NCBI GenBank assembly: GCA_029204225.1
Contig: CM055110.1
Span: 32,176,299-32,240,298 of the forward strand
Origin: Diphasiastrum complanatum
Lineage: Eukaryota; Streptophyta; Lycopodiopsida; Lycopodiales; Lycopodiaceae
Reading direction: 5' to 3'
Length of the DNA stretch: 64,000 nt
Shown here: piece after piece, positions 1 to 10,127 of the stretch
Layout: each line of letters opens with the position of its first letter
Position numbering within the stretch: position 1 is the stretch's first letter
Made by a program: the position numbers and the translations under genes
Notes under the pieces: generated by a model
What the model was told of the DNA's origin: nothing
The model's database searches: none
The model's input: the letters and a program-made list of their open reading frames with translations, nothing else

Positions 1-550
1 TTCTAAAAAGTTTCTTGTTGCTTCAACTTTTTCTTGTTTAAACCCTACAGTTGTGGGTGAGCGTGGCTGAAAACCGTACATCAGCATAAATGGGCTGTAT
101 CCCGTAGCTGAATGTTTGGTACTGTTGTAAGCAAACTCTAATATTGAGAGATACTCCTCCCAATTAGTCTGCCTCTTGCTGACGTATGCACGAAGCATAT
201 CCTCCAGCACTTGATTTACCCTTTCTGTTTGACCGTCCGTCTGTGGATGGTCGGTGGTACTCATATTAAGTTTAGTATGGAGATGATGGAATACTGCCTT
301 CCAAAAATTTCCAGTAAACTTACTGTCCCGGTCGCTGACTATGCCGGAAGGTAGACCGTACAATTTAAATAGCCCGTCTACAAACAACCTCGCTAACTCT
401 GGAGCTCTAACAGGTTGTTTTGGTCGGAATAAAATGAGCCATTTTGGTCAGACGGTCAACTGTGACCCATATAGCGTCATTACCCTTTTGGGTTTTAGGC
501 AGGCCTACTATAAAATCCATGGAGATACTCTCCCATTTACCAGCTGGTAT
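1..550 (-). pseudogene. Integrase core, end of gypsy pol (interrupted)
   Basis: This continues the pol frame past the stop at 551-553. On the minus strand it begins with a segment containing [17 protein letters not shown], the entry to the integrase catalytic core with its first aspartate. The frame is lost near 412 (a one-base shift after KTTC). A second frame then carries LYGLPSGIVSDRDSKFTG (second aspartate) and later DHPQTDGQTERVNQ (glutamate region), and runs off the window edge. The D,D,E positions are therefore recognisable but split over two frames plus a stop. A chromodomain cannot be judged because the C-terminus lies outside. Confidence 0.85.
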
Positions 551-3310
551 TTATAAGGGATGCAACAACCCTCCTGCCTTTAAACGCTCTGCTTTATTTA
601 CTTGACATTTCTGGCAACTGGTTACATACTGGTGGACGTCCTTTTTCATACTGGGCCAGAAAAATTGCCTACGAAGAAGCTCATAGGTCTTCTGTATGCC
701 TGGGTGTCCCGCGCTAGGATTGTCATGACATTCATATAGGACCTGCTGCCTATAATCCTCTGAATTGGAGACACATACTCTATCTCTATAGAGCAAGTAC
801 TCATCCTGAATGGAATACTGTTTCCATTTGAATCCTTGAGTCAATTGACCCTCAACCACTGGGGTTTGCTTGGGTAATACAGGCTCAGAATCCTCAACGT
901 CCTCTGACGACGTATACTCGGACTCATCATCATCCTCAACGGAAACTGCCGTATTCTTGGATGAACTGGCACCAGCCCCGGGAACTGGTTCTAGAGTCTG
1001 TAACTGTCTGTTCTGGACTGAGTTCCAGATAATAGAGAAGAATGCATCATGCTGGCATTTCCCTCTCAAGGACTCGAGTAACTCATTACGAATCTGAGTA
1101 AAACTCAGCTCGTTTATCATAGGCATTCTGCTAAGGGCATCTGCTACTGTATTGAATTTTCCACGCCTATATCTGATAGACATGTCAAACTCTTGCATCA
1201 ACTCTGCCCAACGAGCTTTCCGACCTCTAAGCTCAGGTTGATTGCAAAGGTATCTGAGACTCTCATGGTCTGTCAGGACTTCAAAGTTGGCACCATACAA
1301 ATAATGCCTCCAAGTCTTAAGGGCATGGACTATAGAAAAGAGTTCCTTTTCATAGGCACTATACCTAGTCTGTGTTGGCTCGAGTTTTTTACTCTCGAAG
1401 GCAACTGGTCGTCCACCCTGAGTTAGCACAGCACCTACTGCAAAGTCGCTAGCATCTGTTTCGACCACAAATGGCTGATTGGGGTCGACGACCTTTAAAA
1501 CTGGTGCTGTAGCTAAGGCTGTTTTGAGAGCATCAAAGCTCTCCTGTTGTGCGGACTCCCAAATGAACTCCTTTCCCTTCCCCTTAAGGAGATTTGTCAT
1601 AGGGACTGCTGTCTGAGCATATTCCTTGACAAATCGTCTGTAATATCCCGCCAGACCAAGAAAGATTTGAAGTTCCAAAATATTCTGAGGTCTCAGCCAA
1701 CTGAGTATGGCTTTAACCTTATTTGGGTCCATCTTAATCCCATCTGAAGAGATAATGTGACCCAAATATGCTACTTCTTCAACGAAGAATTCACACTTGG
1801 ATTGTTTAGCATAAAGCTTATGCTTTCTGAGCAGTCGAAACACCTTTCTGAGGTGTTTTAGATGCTCCTTCCTGGTTTTGCTGTAAACGAGGATGTCATC
1901 TAAAAATACGACTACAAATTTACCCAAGTATGGTCTGAGGACACTGTTCATCAAGGTCATAAAGGTAGCTGGAGCATTTGTGAGCCCAAATGGCATCACC
2001 TTAAACTCATAATGACCGTGACAAGTCCTAAAAGCTGTTTTCGAGACATCTTCCGATTTTATACGGACTTGATGATATCCCGATCTGAGGTCTATTTTGC
2101 TGAAAAACTTAGCCCCGTCGAGTTGATCAAACAACTCGTCTGCCCGAGGCATAGGGTATTTATTCTTGATTGTGACTTTATTGAGGGCTCTGTAATCTAC
2201 GCAAAGACGCATAGACCCCTCTTTCTTTTCCACCAATAGGACTGGTGAGGCCCATGGTGAACTACTGGTCTGAATTTGGCCTTTCCCAAGATAGTCTGTT
2301 AACTGCCTAGTTATTTCTTCATCCTCTGTTCGGCTGACCCGATACGGAGGTTTAGAAACAGGTGCTGTACCTGGTACTAGGTTTATTACATGATCTACCT
2401 CTCTGCTAGGTGGTAAACCATGTGGCAAATCTTCAGGAAAAACATCTTTAAATTTAGACAATAAAGTTTCTAATTTACTGATTTTCTGCTGAATAGAACT
2501 GGAAATAGAAACTTCAGGAATAAACTGAAAGTCACATAAGAATACCTGATGGTCTTCGTCTCCGATTAGCTGACAGAGCTCTGAACTGCAGACCATAGGG
2601 CTGTTGGGAACATCATGCTCCCCATGCAACTGGATCTCTCGGCCTTTATACTGAAAGCTGAGGGTGTTCTCCTGATAGTTTCTGTGGAGGGAAGGTCCTA
2701 AACTGTAGAGCCAATCTCTCTCGAGAAAAATGTCTGTTCGATCCAGGTGCATTATCTGAAAGTTTATTTGATCTTGGTACCCCTGAATACCAAGATTTAA
2801 CTTACTTACCATAGTTTTCCATATTTTTTTATCTTCACCCTTAGCTAATGAAACTATGTACCTATGCTGACTAGGTACTTCTGGTAGTTTAAGCTTTTTA
2901 ACCAGGGTGTGGTTGATGAAATTATGGGTTGCCCCATCATCAACCATGACTCTTACTGACTGGTTACCAACTTTCCCATGCATACGTACTAGGTCATGCG
3001 GCCCAAAGCTGAAGGGTCTCGCTAGCATTGCAGAGGTCAGCTGGCAACAGTGTTCATGATCTTCATGATACACTTTGATCTCGGAAGCTGCTGAGTTACT
3101 GGGGAAACATACAGTCTGAACAAGATGAACTTGTTTTTTATCTTTTTTAGTGAAAGGCCCCTTGGGACACTGTCTGACTGTGTGTCCCTTGCCCATACAC
3201 ACAAAGCACAAACGTTCTTGTTTGGCTTTCTCAAAATCATCTGGTTTTAAGGGCTGTATGAGTGAAGGGCGTTTCTGAGGAGCTTCACCTTTAAATTTAT
3301 CTTCTTTCTT
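551..3310 (-). CDS. pol: Gypsy Pol: zinc knuckle, protease, RT, RNase H, integrase N-domain
   Basis: The frame is open on the minus strand from the gag overlap near 3310 to a TAA at 551-553. Residues below count from the codon at 3211. A CCHC zinc knuckle ([14 protein letters not shown]) is at 2-15. A retropepsin-like site (VDDGATHNF) lies near 89-97, with DD where most relatives have DS or DT. RT spans about 285-480, with [12 protein letters not shown] and catalytic FLDD at 436-439. RNase H starts with TDAS at 586 and has YEKEL and LTDHE further on. The integrase HHCC zinc domain (ECHDN, SAGH, SCQKC) is at about 828-870. An acidic linker ([17 protein letters not shown]) separates RNase H from integrase. 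The frame is -1 relative to gag. The stop falls where relatives read on into the integrase core. Confidence 0.93.
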   Translation of the reverse strand, partial: KKEDKFKGEAPQKRPSLIQPLKPDDFEKAKQERLCFVCMGKGHTVRQCPKGPFTKKDKKQVHLVQTVCFPSNSAASEIKVYHEDHEHCCQLTSAMLARPFSFGPHDLVRMHGKVGNQSVRVMVDDGATHNFINHTLVKKLKLPEVPSQHRYIVSLAKGEDKKIWKTMVSKLNLGIQGYQDQINFQIMHLDRTDIFLERDWLYSLGPSLHRNYQENTLSFQYKGREIQLHGEHDVPNSPMVCSSELCQLIGDEDHQVFLCDFQFIPEVSISSSIQQKISKLETLLSKFKDVFPEDLPHGLPPSREVDHVINLVPGTAPVSKPPYRVSRTEDEEITRQLTDYLGKGQIQTSSSPWASPVLLVEKKEGSMRLCVDYRALNKVTIKNKYPMPRADELFDQLDGAKFFSKIDLRSGYHQVRIKSEDVSKTAFRTCHGHYEFKVMPFGLTNAPATFMTLMNSVLRPYLGKFVVVFLDDILVYSKTRKEHLKHLRKVFRLLRKHKLYAKQSKCEFFVEEVAYLGHIISSDGIKMDPNKVKAILSWLRPQNILELQIFLGLAGYYRRFVKEYAQTAVPMTNLLKGKGKEFIWESAQQESFDALKTALATAPVLKVVDPNQPFVVETDASDFAVGAVLTQGGRPVAFESKKLEPTQTRYSAYEKELFSIVHALKTWRHYLYGANFEVLTDHESLRYLCNQPELRGRKARWAELMQEFDMSIRYRRGKFNTVADALSRMPMINELSFTQIRNELLESLRGKCQHDAFFSIIWNSVQNRQLQTLEPVPGAGASSSKNTAVSVEDDDESEYTSSEDVEDSEPVLPKQTPVVEGQLTQGFKWKQYSIQDEYLLYRDRVCVSNSEDYRQQVLYECHDNPSAGHPGIQKTYELLRRQFFWPSMKKDVHQYVTSCQKCQVNKAERLKAGGLLHPL

Positions 3311-4245
3311 TTTAAAAATTTCTTTTTAAATTGAAAGTCTTTCTGAGGAAGCTGCTCAGAAAGTGGTTGCTGTCTCGCTCTCTTCCTACCCACTGAATCA
3401 TCATAGATTTGAGCATATCTGAGAGCTTGCTCAAGGGTAGTAGGCGAGTTTCTCTGGACCTCTACTTTATATTCATCTTTGAGGCCATGGACAAATCCCC
3501 TGATTTTTTGATAGTCATCCATATTTTTAATCTTTAAAATTGCCTCTTGATACTGCGAGATATATTGGATGAGGGACTTGTCCATTACTGTTCTTTCCCA
3601 GGCTTCCCAGGCTCTATCAAGTTCATTCTCTGGTAGAAATTCTCTTAGGAAAGCTTCTTCAAAAGCTTTCCATGACCGGGGAGTCTGCCCAGTCTCCTGG
3701 AGACTTAACCACCACTTATAGGCCATAGGCCCTAAAGAAAGACTGGCCTCAATTGCTTGCAAATGGTCAGGGGTCTGTTTAAGAGCATGAATGTTCTTCC
3801 ATTTGCTGAGGAAGGTTTGTAGAATATCTGCATTTCTATCCTTCTCTTCCCCATTAAAAGTAGGAGGATTTAAATCTTTAAAAACACTGGGGTGAGACCG
3901 TAAAGTCTCACCCGAAACTGATGGAAGTGGAGAAGGGGATAACTGAGAAGTGGAGGGAAGGCTTCCTTTCGTGGAGCTCAAAATCAAGTTTTTGAGTTCA
4001 GCGAACGAGTCGTCCACACTGGACTTGAAATTGGCTAATGCCAGCTTCAGTTCATCCACCTCTGTTACCAATTGGAGGAACTGCTCCTTGGTAACCAGTT
4101 CGTCGAGTTCTTCGGCGAACTGTTCATGTTCTTCTACTTTCATAGGTTCCTTCCCTTTTCTGTAAGCCAAGGCTTCTGTTTCAAGTTCGTCGAAGCCTCT
4201 CTCCTGGGGTTGATCAGGTCCCTGAGGAGTGGTCATCTTCGACAC
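3247..4245 (-). CDS. gag: Gypsy Gag capsid-type protein
   Basis: 332 residues from an ATG at 4245. The N-terminal third is charged and probably coiled coil (residues about 50-95). The middle (about 125-265) looks like the plant retrotransposon gag domain, with the W-rich stretch [19 protein letters not shown] and [20 protein letters not shown] basic tail follows. Gag would form the virus-like particle. The zinc knuckle is not in this frame but in the overlapping pol frame, so the two overlap for about 60 bases. The last roughly 25 codons after 3310 look like out-of-frame readthrough rather than authentic Gag. Either a programmed -1 shift or an old indel explains this. Confidence 0.88.
   Translation of the reverse strand: MSKMTTPQGPDQPQERGFDELETEALAYRKGKEPMKVEEHEQFAEELDELVTKEQFLQLVTEVDELKLALANFKSSVDDSFAELKNLILSSTKGSLPSTSQLSPSPLPSVSGETLRSHPSVFKDLNPPTFNGEEKDRNADILQTFLSKWKNIHALKQTPDHLQAIEASLSLGPMAYKWWLSLQETGQTPRSWKAFEEAFLREFLPENELDRAWEAWERTVMDKSLIQYISQYQEAILKIKNMDDYQKIRGFVHGLKDEYKVEVQRNSPTTLEQALRYAQIYDDSVGRKRARQQPLSEQLPQKDFQFKKKFLKRKKINLKVKLLRNALHSYSP
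3310..3316 (-). promoter_or_regulatory. Candidate -1 ribosomal frameshift site at gag/pol overlap
   Basis: On the minus strand the bases read T TTA AAA in the gag zero frame, a canonical X XXY YYZ slippery heptamer. The codon starting at 3310 in the -1 frame leads directly into the open pol frame and zinc knuckle. About 21 bases downstream there is a possible 6-bp hairpin (GTGAAG ... CTTCAC, 15-base loop). That spacing is longer than the usual 5-9 bases. An indel in the T5A5 tract would look the same. Confidence 0.45.
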
Positions 4246-5024
4246 TGAAAGAGAGCTACCTTAACTTCTGAAGGAAAAAAGTCTAAAAGACTAATTTACA
4301 ACTATACAAGGGAAAGGAAAGATGAATTAGCTGTTTCTGAGGACTGTACTTCCAAAGAAAGAATGAAGAGGAACCCTTTCAGCTCTTTTCCCCAAAATTT
4401 CAGACCTGCTGTTCCGAAAAATGCCAGTTTGAGGCTTCAAAACGGTACTAAATTTCCCGGTTTTTTGAGGATAGTAGCTCGCTGGTCTGATTGTAATCCA
4501 ACTTGTCCACAAAAAGGCAAATCTGAAGTCCAAAAACCCTTCTGAGTTCTGAAATTTCAGAAGTCTCCTACTCGCTGATCTGGTAGGAATCCTCTTGCTC
4601 CAAATCTCTGACGTTGGGGCCCAAAAACTTGTTGAAAAACCAGATTTTCAGAAGCACTGGCAGCGCTGGCCCTGCTCCTCTTTTTTGGCTTCAACTCGCT
4701 GAGAACCAGTAACTTTTTCCCTGGAAATCGGATGTAGGTCTCTGACTGTACAGCGATGGAGGTGCTGGCTTCTTCCTACTCTAATTTCGCTGGGAAAACT
4801 ACGAAGAATCCTCTGAACTCAGTGAGAAACAGCTGTTTTTTCAGCGAGTTACCTACACTTGGAATCTGACTCCTTGCTACTGTGATTTCTCAGTGGAAAT
4901 CAGAAGTTTGAAGGCTGCTCCTACAGCGATCCTCCTCCTCTATTCCTCTCTGAGAATTTGAGAAACACTTTCTATCTTCTGATAGCTTTCTCTACTGCTG
5001 TCCTAAACTCCCTAGAATGGAGAT
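4246..5024 (-). other. Gypsy 5' leader between primer site and gag
   Basis: About 780 bases lie between the primer site and the Gag ATG. I see no convincing coding frame. The stretch is rich in CTGAAAATT/TTTCAG-like words that repeat loosely, and probably holds the packaging and leader sequences of the element. Confidence 0.6.
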
Positions 5025-5037
5025 GGCTCTGATACCA
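5025..5037 (-). other. Primer binding site, tRNA-Met type (gypsy)
   Basis: The minus strand reads TGGTATCAGAGCC, the usual plant primer site complementary to the 3' end of initiator tRNA-Met. It lies one base inside the LTR end (..TTACA), as expected for minus-strand DNA synthesis. Confidence 0.88.
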
Positions 5038-5038
5038 G

Positions 5039-5397
5039 TGTAATAGATCCTAACACCACAGTAGGGCAAACACTAACTGATCCACCCAACCTTGCCTACT
5101 CCCTGATATAGAGTAAGCCCCTCCTAGCCCAGTGTGAGGACTGGTAGCATGCTACTGCCAAGTGTCAGCCACGTGGCACTGACGTGGCCGACTGCACGTC
5201 GGGACCCAACTGGGGGCCCTATCCTGCTGACAAGGGTCCCTAGGCTGTGTTAGACCCGCCATGGCTATGGACCGTGCTGGGGCACACTACTCACACTGTC
5301 TTGCCCTGTTGGTCATGTACGCTGGACACGACCCTGACTGTGGTATCTGACCTATCTGTGTTCTCTAGGGTTCGGCACTGGTTACGAGCTCGTAACA
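5039..5397 (-). repeat. 5' LTR of the gypsy element (359 bp)
   Basis: The right-hand limit is inferred from TG..CA ends. On the minus strand the LTR runs TGTTACGAGC ... GATCTATTACA, then one base, then the primer site. A TATA-like CTATATCA (minus strand, 5104-5111) lies about 65 bases from the 3' end. A 16-bp perfect palindrome (5381-5396) sits at the extreme 5' end. The second LTR is outside the window, so the boundary rests on the termini only. Confidence 0.65.
5104..5111 (-). promoter_or_regulatory. Possible TATA box in gypsy LTR
   Basis: CTATATCA on the minus strand, inside the 5' LTR and upstream of gag in the right orientation. No other core promoter element is evident. Confidence 0.4.
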
Positions 5398-6407
5398 GTG
5401 TCGGATGGAGGTTGGCGGATGCAATGGACGCCAGATGGAACTGGATCGGAAAAATAATATAGAGTGGATCGGAAAGACAGGGGATGAAAAAAAGTATAAG
5501 GTATCAAAAAATTTACAGGGGATCAAAAAATTATAAGGGGTCAAAAAATAAGAGATCAAAAAATAAGGGATTGAATAAAATTAGGATCGAAAAATAAAAC
5601 TCGAAAAATGAAATTCGAAACATGAAACTCGAAAAATAAAACTCAAAAAATAAAACTCGAGAAATGAGAACTCGAAAAAAGAGAATTCAAAAAAATAAAA
5701 CTCGAAAACAAAATTTGAAAAATCAAGGCTCGAAAAATCTATTATCGAAATAATCTATCAAAAAAATCTAGGCTCAAAAAAGTAATAGGTCAAAAAATAA
5801 ATGACTCGAAAACAGAGGCTCAAAAAAATCTAGGATAAAAAATTTGATAAGTATCGAAAAATGTATAAAGGATAAAAAATATCAAGTATCGAAAAAATTT
5901 ACAGTGACTGGAAAAAAACTTGAAAAACTCGAGTTGATAAAGTATCGAAAAAATCTGACTACGAATATCGAAAACATCTTAGATTGTTCGAATCGATACA
6001 TTATCGAAAATTTTTGGAAAACATCAAGTTGCGTATCGAAAAAATCTTAAGTATGGAAAAAATGACAAGGGACTGAAAAATGTCAAGTATCGAAACAATC
6101 TTAACGTGAAAAAATCGAAAACATCAAAAAAATCGAAAGAAACTTAAAAAATCGCAGAAACTTGAAAATCGTGATACAGCTCGAAAAACCTCAAAAAACT
6201 TTAAAGGAACTCGGAAAAACTTGAAAAGTTGAAAAAACTCGAAAATTTTATAATTTTCGAAAGAACTCAAAAAATATAAAAACTCGAAAAACTCAGAAAT
6301 TTTCAAAACTTAAAAAACTCGAAAGAGTTAAATACTTGAAAAAACTCGAAAAAATATCAAAAATTTGAAAAACTCGAAAAAAATCAAAATACGGAGGATG
6401 GAACTGG
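5398..6407. repeat. A-rich degenerate minisatellite (TCGAAAAA family), left part
   Basis: From about 5450 the plus strand is a run of short units built on ATCAAAAA, CTCGAAAA and TATCGAAAAA, spaced roughly 10-20 bases apart. The units drift gradually from GGATCAAAAA-like near 5500 to CTCGAAAA-like near 6300. The strand bias is extreme: A-rich on plus, T-rich on minus. Open frames here encode only Phe-, Leu- and Ser-rich strings and are artefacts of the repeat. The first 50 bases (GGATGGAGG..) look like an older non-repeat flank. The array continues at 11372 beyond an inserted element. Confidence 0.85.
6403..6407. other. Target site duplication, left (ACTGG)
   Basis: Pairs with ACTAG at 11372-11376, one base different, flanking the element at 6408-11371 inside the A-rich array. 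Confidence 0.65.
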
Positions 6408-7652
6408 TGTAGCGCAGGCATCCCAAAGGAAGCAGGGAACCACAACTTAGCTTCCCAGCCTTCAACTCTTGCCATCCAAATCCACTTGACATACAAGCAG
6501 CCAACTCACCAACAACGATCAGACTTAACCAACTTGAAGTTCCAAAAACCAGCATTGAGATCCAACCTGGCGCCATGCCAGATCGGGGGTCCCGATGTGG
6601 GTGACTTCCCTCCAAGCAAGCCGCCCGACATACATCAGACTTAGCCAACTCGAAGCTTTGTTACAAACGAGTAACATCCATTCCAAGCAAGCGGTCTGAC
6701 TTACATCAGACTTAACCAACTGAAAGCTTCATCACGAGCGCTGGAAGCCAACCTGGCGCCACGCTAGACTGGACAGCCATAAACAGGTAACTTCCACCCA
6801 AGCAAGCCATCCAACTCAGCCGACAGGTTAGAGCCCGTTCCCCAAGAGCTTAACCCATTCACGTTCATGCAAGGAACACTCAGAACCACAAGCCGCGACA
6901 GATATGGAGACAACCAGTTCCTGGACCAAATGGTCCCGACAGCATACCGCTGGCGCCACGGACCAAATGGTCCTGACGGCATACCGCTGGCGTCTCGAGA
7001 TACGACCCTCAACTATGTGCCAGCTTAAAAATTTGGAAGTGGTCTTACAACTGGCGCTTTTACCGAACACTGAAACCCAAAAGGTAATCAGAGTCAGTTT
7101 GAGAAAAATCCCACTTTATTGATAAATCTGAGAAGGTTACATTTCAAGTGTGTGACTGACCCTAGTCTCCGGGTCGCTAGCATGCCAAGGCGAGAGCCAT
7201 GACAACATTCCAGCAAGGGAGGCTGAGACTTGGTTGGAGCTGGTCCTGATTCGCAACCTGCACTCCCCTATAGTATTGGTGGGATTCGGCACCCCCCCCT
7301 CATACCAAGCACTCTACCCAAGCTGGTAAGGCACATTTTTCTCTCTCTAGGATTTTCTCTTTCTAGAAAGTCATTTTCTCTCTCTAGATTGTATTGATCC
7401 CCAGGCTTCCTTTTATCATGCCTAGATCGTGTGAGGTGATTGCACATCGATCTGAGCTCTTTGGACTTCGCTAGAACGGATCAAAGATTTTCAGCCATAG
7501 GAACTTGGCATCGGCTGGATTCTGGTCATAGTGGCGTTGGGAGTGGCGTTGGCGCCGTTGGTGCTGGAAGCAGCAGGGGCGCTGCTGGCGCCGGGGACAA
7601 TGCTGGCGCCAGTGTCGCCGAAAGTAAAGCTTATGAAGATAGCTTTACAACA
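6408..7652 (-). repeat. 3' LTR of the LARD-like element
   Basis: Plus-strand ends are TGTAGCGCAGGC ... GCTTTACAACA, so the LTR read on minus begins TGTTGTAAAGC and ends CTACA. The part near 7500-7640 is rich in GGCGCC words. Small frames inside are shared by all three family copies because the LTR is repeated. I find no reason to call them genes. Confidence 0.85.
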
Positions 7653-7938
7653 TCCACCCCACCTTTATAAAATCTGATGTCCTCATCAGATGTCAGATTA
7701 AAGTAAAGGTGTCTCCCAAATAAAATAACTATACATTTAAGCTACTTGGCGCTGGGAGTAGCAGGGGCGCTGCTGGCGCCGGAGACAATGCTGGCACCAG
7801 TGGCGCCGGAAGTAAAGCTTATAAAGATAGCTTTACAACATCCACCCCACCTTTATAAAATCTGATGTCCTCATCGGATGTCAGATTAAAGTAAAGGTGT
7901 CTCCCAATTAAAATAACAATACATTTAAGCTACTTGGC
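7563..7938. repeat. 188-bp tandem duplication of the LTR/polypurine junction
   Basis: 7563-7750 and 7751-7938 are two direct 188-bp units. Each holds the LTR tip (..GCTTTACAACA), the polypurine tract (TCCACCCCACCTTT on plus) and about 85 bases of adjoining interior. The element therefore carries two LTR-tip plus polypurine junctions in tandem. The outer one borders the complete LTR. Confidence 0.85.
7653..7665 (-). other. Polypurine tract of the LARD-like element
   Basis: The minus strand reads AAGGTGGGGTGGA directly before the LTR tip TGTTGTAAAGC, the expected primer site for plus-strand DNA synthesis. Confidence 0.75.
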
Positions 7939-10113
7939 ACGGTACTCAATTTACTGGCCACTTTTTATTAACATTGAAGCTGGCACACCACAAGTCGGAG
8001 GCTCAGTTCTTTGTACTGAAAAATTACATAACTTGAAAATATATCTTTGTCTGGGAAAAGCGTAGATTTGATATCGCTTTCGTAAAACCCAAGAACCTTA
8101 TTAACTGGTGACAGAGGCTTTCTTTGAAATGTTCGCCCCTGTCGCTTCTGACTTTCGACTTTGGAACTCCTTTGAGCTCCTGATTTGTCCTTGATGCACT
8201 TTGTGTTGAGCTCTCTGAGCTCCAGATTTGATCAGTTCCTCACAGGTATCAAGGCTCCCTGAGCCAAAGGATTTATCGTTTGATTGCCCACTTTATGGTC
8301 CACTCCGTGCCTTGTTGCTTCTGCACCTTGATTTTTCTCCTTGTCCCAGCCCGATCTTGATACTTTTCCATCTTGGCTCTTTAAGATAGGAAAAGATTGA
8401 GTACTCCGCAATGCACCTTTCACTTAGCTTGAAGTAGCTCTTTGAATCAGCCCAAATGTAACCATTGACCAGTTTGATCCGCATCCGAACTATCTCTTCG
8501 CATTTGTTTGAAGCACCATGTCCGTCGCGCAAAACTTGACTTTCACAATTCCATCACTGGTCAGTTGCCTCACAGTCAAAACAAGAAGTGTACATCGAGC
8601 TTGGCTTCAAGTAGCTCTCTTTGAACCCAGAGTTTGCACTAGTCCGATCTCAATGCAAACTGTCCCTTAGCGTCCGTTCGAAATACCAAGTTTTTCATGC
8701 AAGACTCAACTTTCATAGTTCCTTCATTGATCACTTGCCTTACACATAACACAAGCCAGCGTACTCATATGTTTCCTCATCATTGCTGGTCTAGAGAAAG
8801 CCTATAACAAGCTGTCCTTTCCACAACAAAAACTTGTCAACTTATTAGGTCCAAAGTTTGCCAGTCTCCTCGTGTGAGTATGGCTAGATCACCTTGAATT
8901 TGCCCCCGTTTCGATCAACTTTCATTCAAAATTTGCCAAAAGAGAGAGGTGTGTGTGATAGTTCCCCTCCACTTATAAAATCAGCTGATCGGACTTAGAA
9001 TAGAGTTCTTCAGACAAAAAGCCTTTCCAACACTTTGCTTCCCATCTATGGCTCGATCCAACTTGTTGCCAATTTCTGAATAGGATCCTAGTCTTTCTCC
9101 TTTGAGGAAAAACCCAACTGATACTGGATATCACCCATGCTCAGTGAGTTTTCAGTTCCGAAGGTGGCCGTCCCAAAATGAAGACCAATTACTCCATAGA
9201 AGATCTCCCCTGAAATTGCCCTTTCCAACTTTTGAGTGTTTGCATCTGGTGGGCATTGTCGCAAATGAAACTAACCCAAGAAACAGGCTAGCCATCCATC
9301 CTTTGCAAACATTGAGTCATTTTGTTGTCGTTCACGTGCGAGTACTTGAACTGCAAATCTGCCCCACAGATTCTGTAGTCCTCTTTGTTTGATGGTATCA
9401 GCCTTCAAAAGAAAGGTTCCTTCTCGAGCCATCAGCTCCTTATATCACAAGCAATCATGCAAACCGAGCAAAGCACGAGTACTAAGACTCACCACGAATA
9501 CATACAAGTAAGACACTCAGGCAGGTTTACTAACAAGTAACAAAGACAAGGTCCCCCTTTGAGATGGTCCTGCCAACGGACCTTTGCCTGGCCGCGCCCA
9601 TACAAATCGATCACAGAATCAGCCCACATAGGACACTCCTCCAACTATCCGTGCTTTCACCATTAAGAAGCACATTGCGTCAGTCACGCCCCACCACTTT
9701 TTGGTTGATTGCCCTTATAGCTAAACGATCGGCAGCTATCCCGCACTGGCAGCTAACCACCCGTGCTTTACACCCGAATTTGAGCAGCATCTCTGTATCA
9801 ATGGTTTACCCGTACAGTTCGAATATGTCGTCCCGCACCCCACAAGGCATAGGCCGTGCTTACACCAACCTAATGGCAGCACATTGCCTCATCTGTCCTA
9901 CATGCAGACAGTGCCAGGCGCGAACCGCGAGAACTGACAGTGCTTACACCTCAAGGGCAGCACCTCGACTCATCAAGTCCCCCGTTCTGCCGACCACCCC
10001 GACCGTGGACGCACCGTGCTTACACTGTGGGCAGCACCTTGCACAACAGTTGTCTTGATGAACCCCAAACTGTGGCCATTTCCATGAGATTCGCATAGCT
10101 GACCGGCCAGTCA
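7939..10113 (-). other. Interior of LARD-like element, no recognised genes
   Basis: About 2.2 kb with only short open frames on either strand, the longest about 164 codons on plus at 9564-10058, Pro/Ser/Thr-rich and without motifs I know. On the minus strand, the transcribed one, no long frame remains. There is a local repeat of GTGCTTTACACC/GTGCTTACACC-like words with GGCAGC between about 9760 and 10040. I cannot assign a function. Confidence 0.5.
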
Positions 10114-10125
10114 GCTCTGATACCA
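10114..10125 (-). other. Primer binding site of LARD-like element
   Basis: TGGTATCAGAGC on the minus strand, two bases from the LTR edge. It matches the plant tRNA-Met primer site also used by the gypsy and copia elements here. Confidence 0.8.
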
Positions 10126-10127
10126 CA

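Larger units (their letters stand above)
1..5397 (-). mobile_element. Ty3/gypsy LTR retrotransposon, 3' end outside window
   Basis: Read on the minus strand the order is 5' LTR (5397-5039), primer binding site, long leader, gag, then pol with zinc knuckle, protease, RT, RNase H and integrase, continuing past base 1. RT before integrase is the Ty3/gypsy order. The 3' LTR is not in the window, so neither the target duplication nor LTR divergence can be read. Gag and pol are in different frames, and integrase carries a stop and a frameshift, so this copy is probably not autonomous as it stands. Composition is more GC-rich than the AT-rich DNA to its right. Confidence 0.93.

Noticed and set aside
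5844-6306. Open frames in the A-rich array (Lys-rich on plus, Phe-rich on minus)
   Set aside because: They follow directly from the repeat unit and strand bias. Composition is that of the repeat and there is no domain.
6764-7070. Small frames repeated in all three LARD LTRs
   Set aside because: They repeat because the LTR is repeated. Frames overlap each other and have no start context or motif.
7590-7612. TGGCGCC words as a lysine-tRNA primer site
   Set aside because: They occur many times inside the LTR, not at its inner edge. The true primer site is the Met-type at 10114.
9564-10058. 164-codon plus-strand frame inside the LARD-like element
   Set aside because: Opposite to the element's transcription, Pro/Ser/Thr-rich, no motif, and absent from other family copies in this window. 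Kept only as a remark on the interior.
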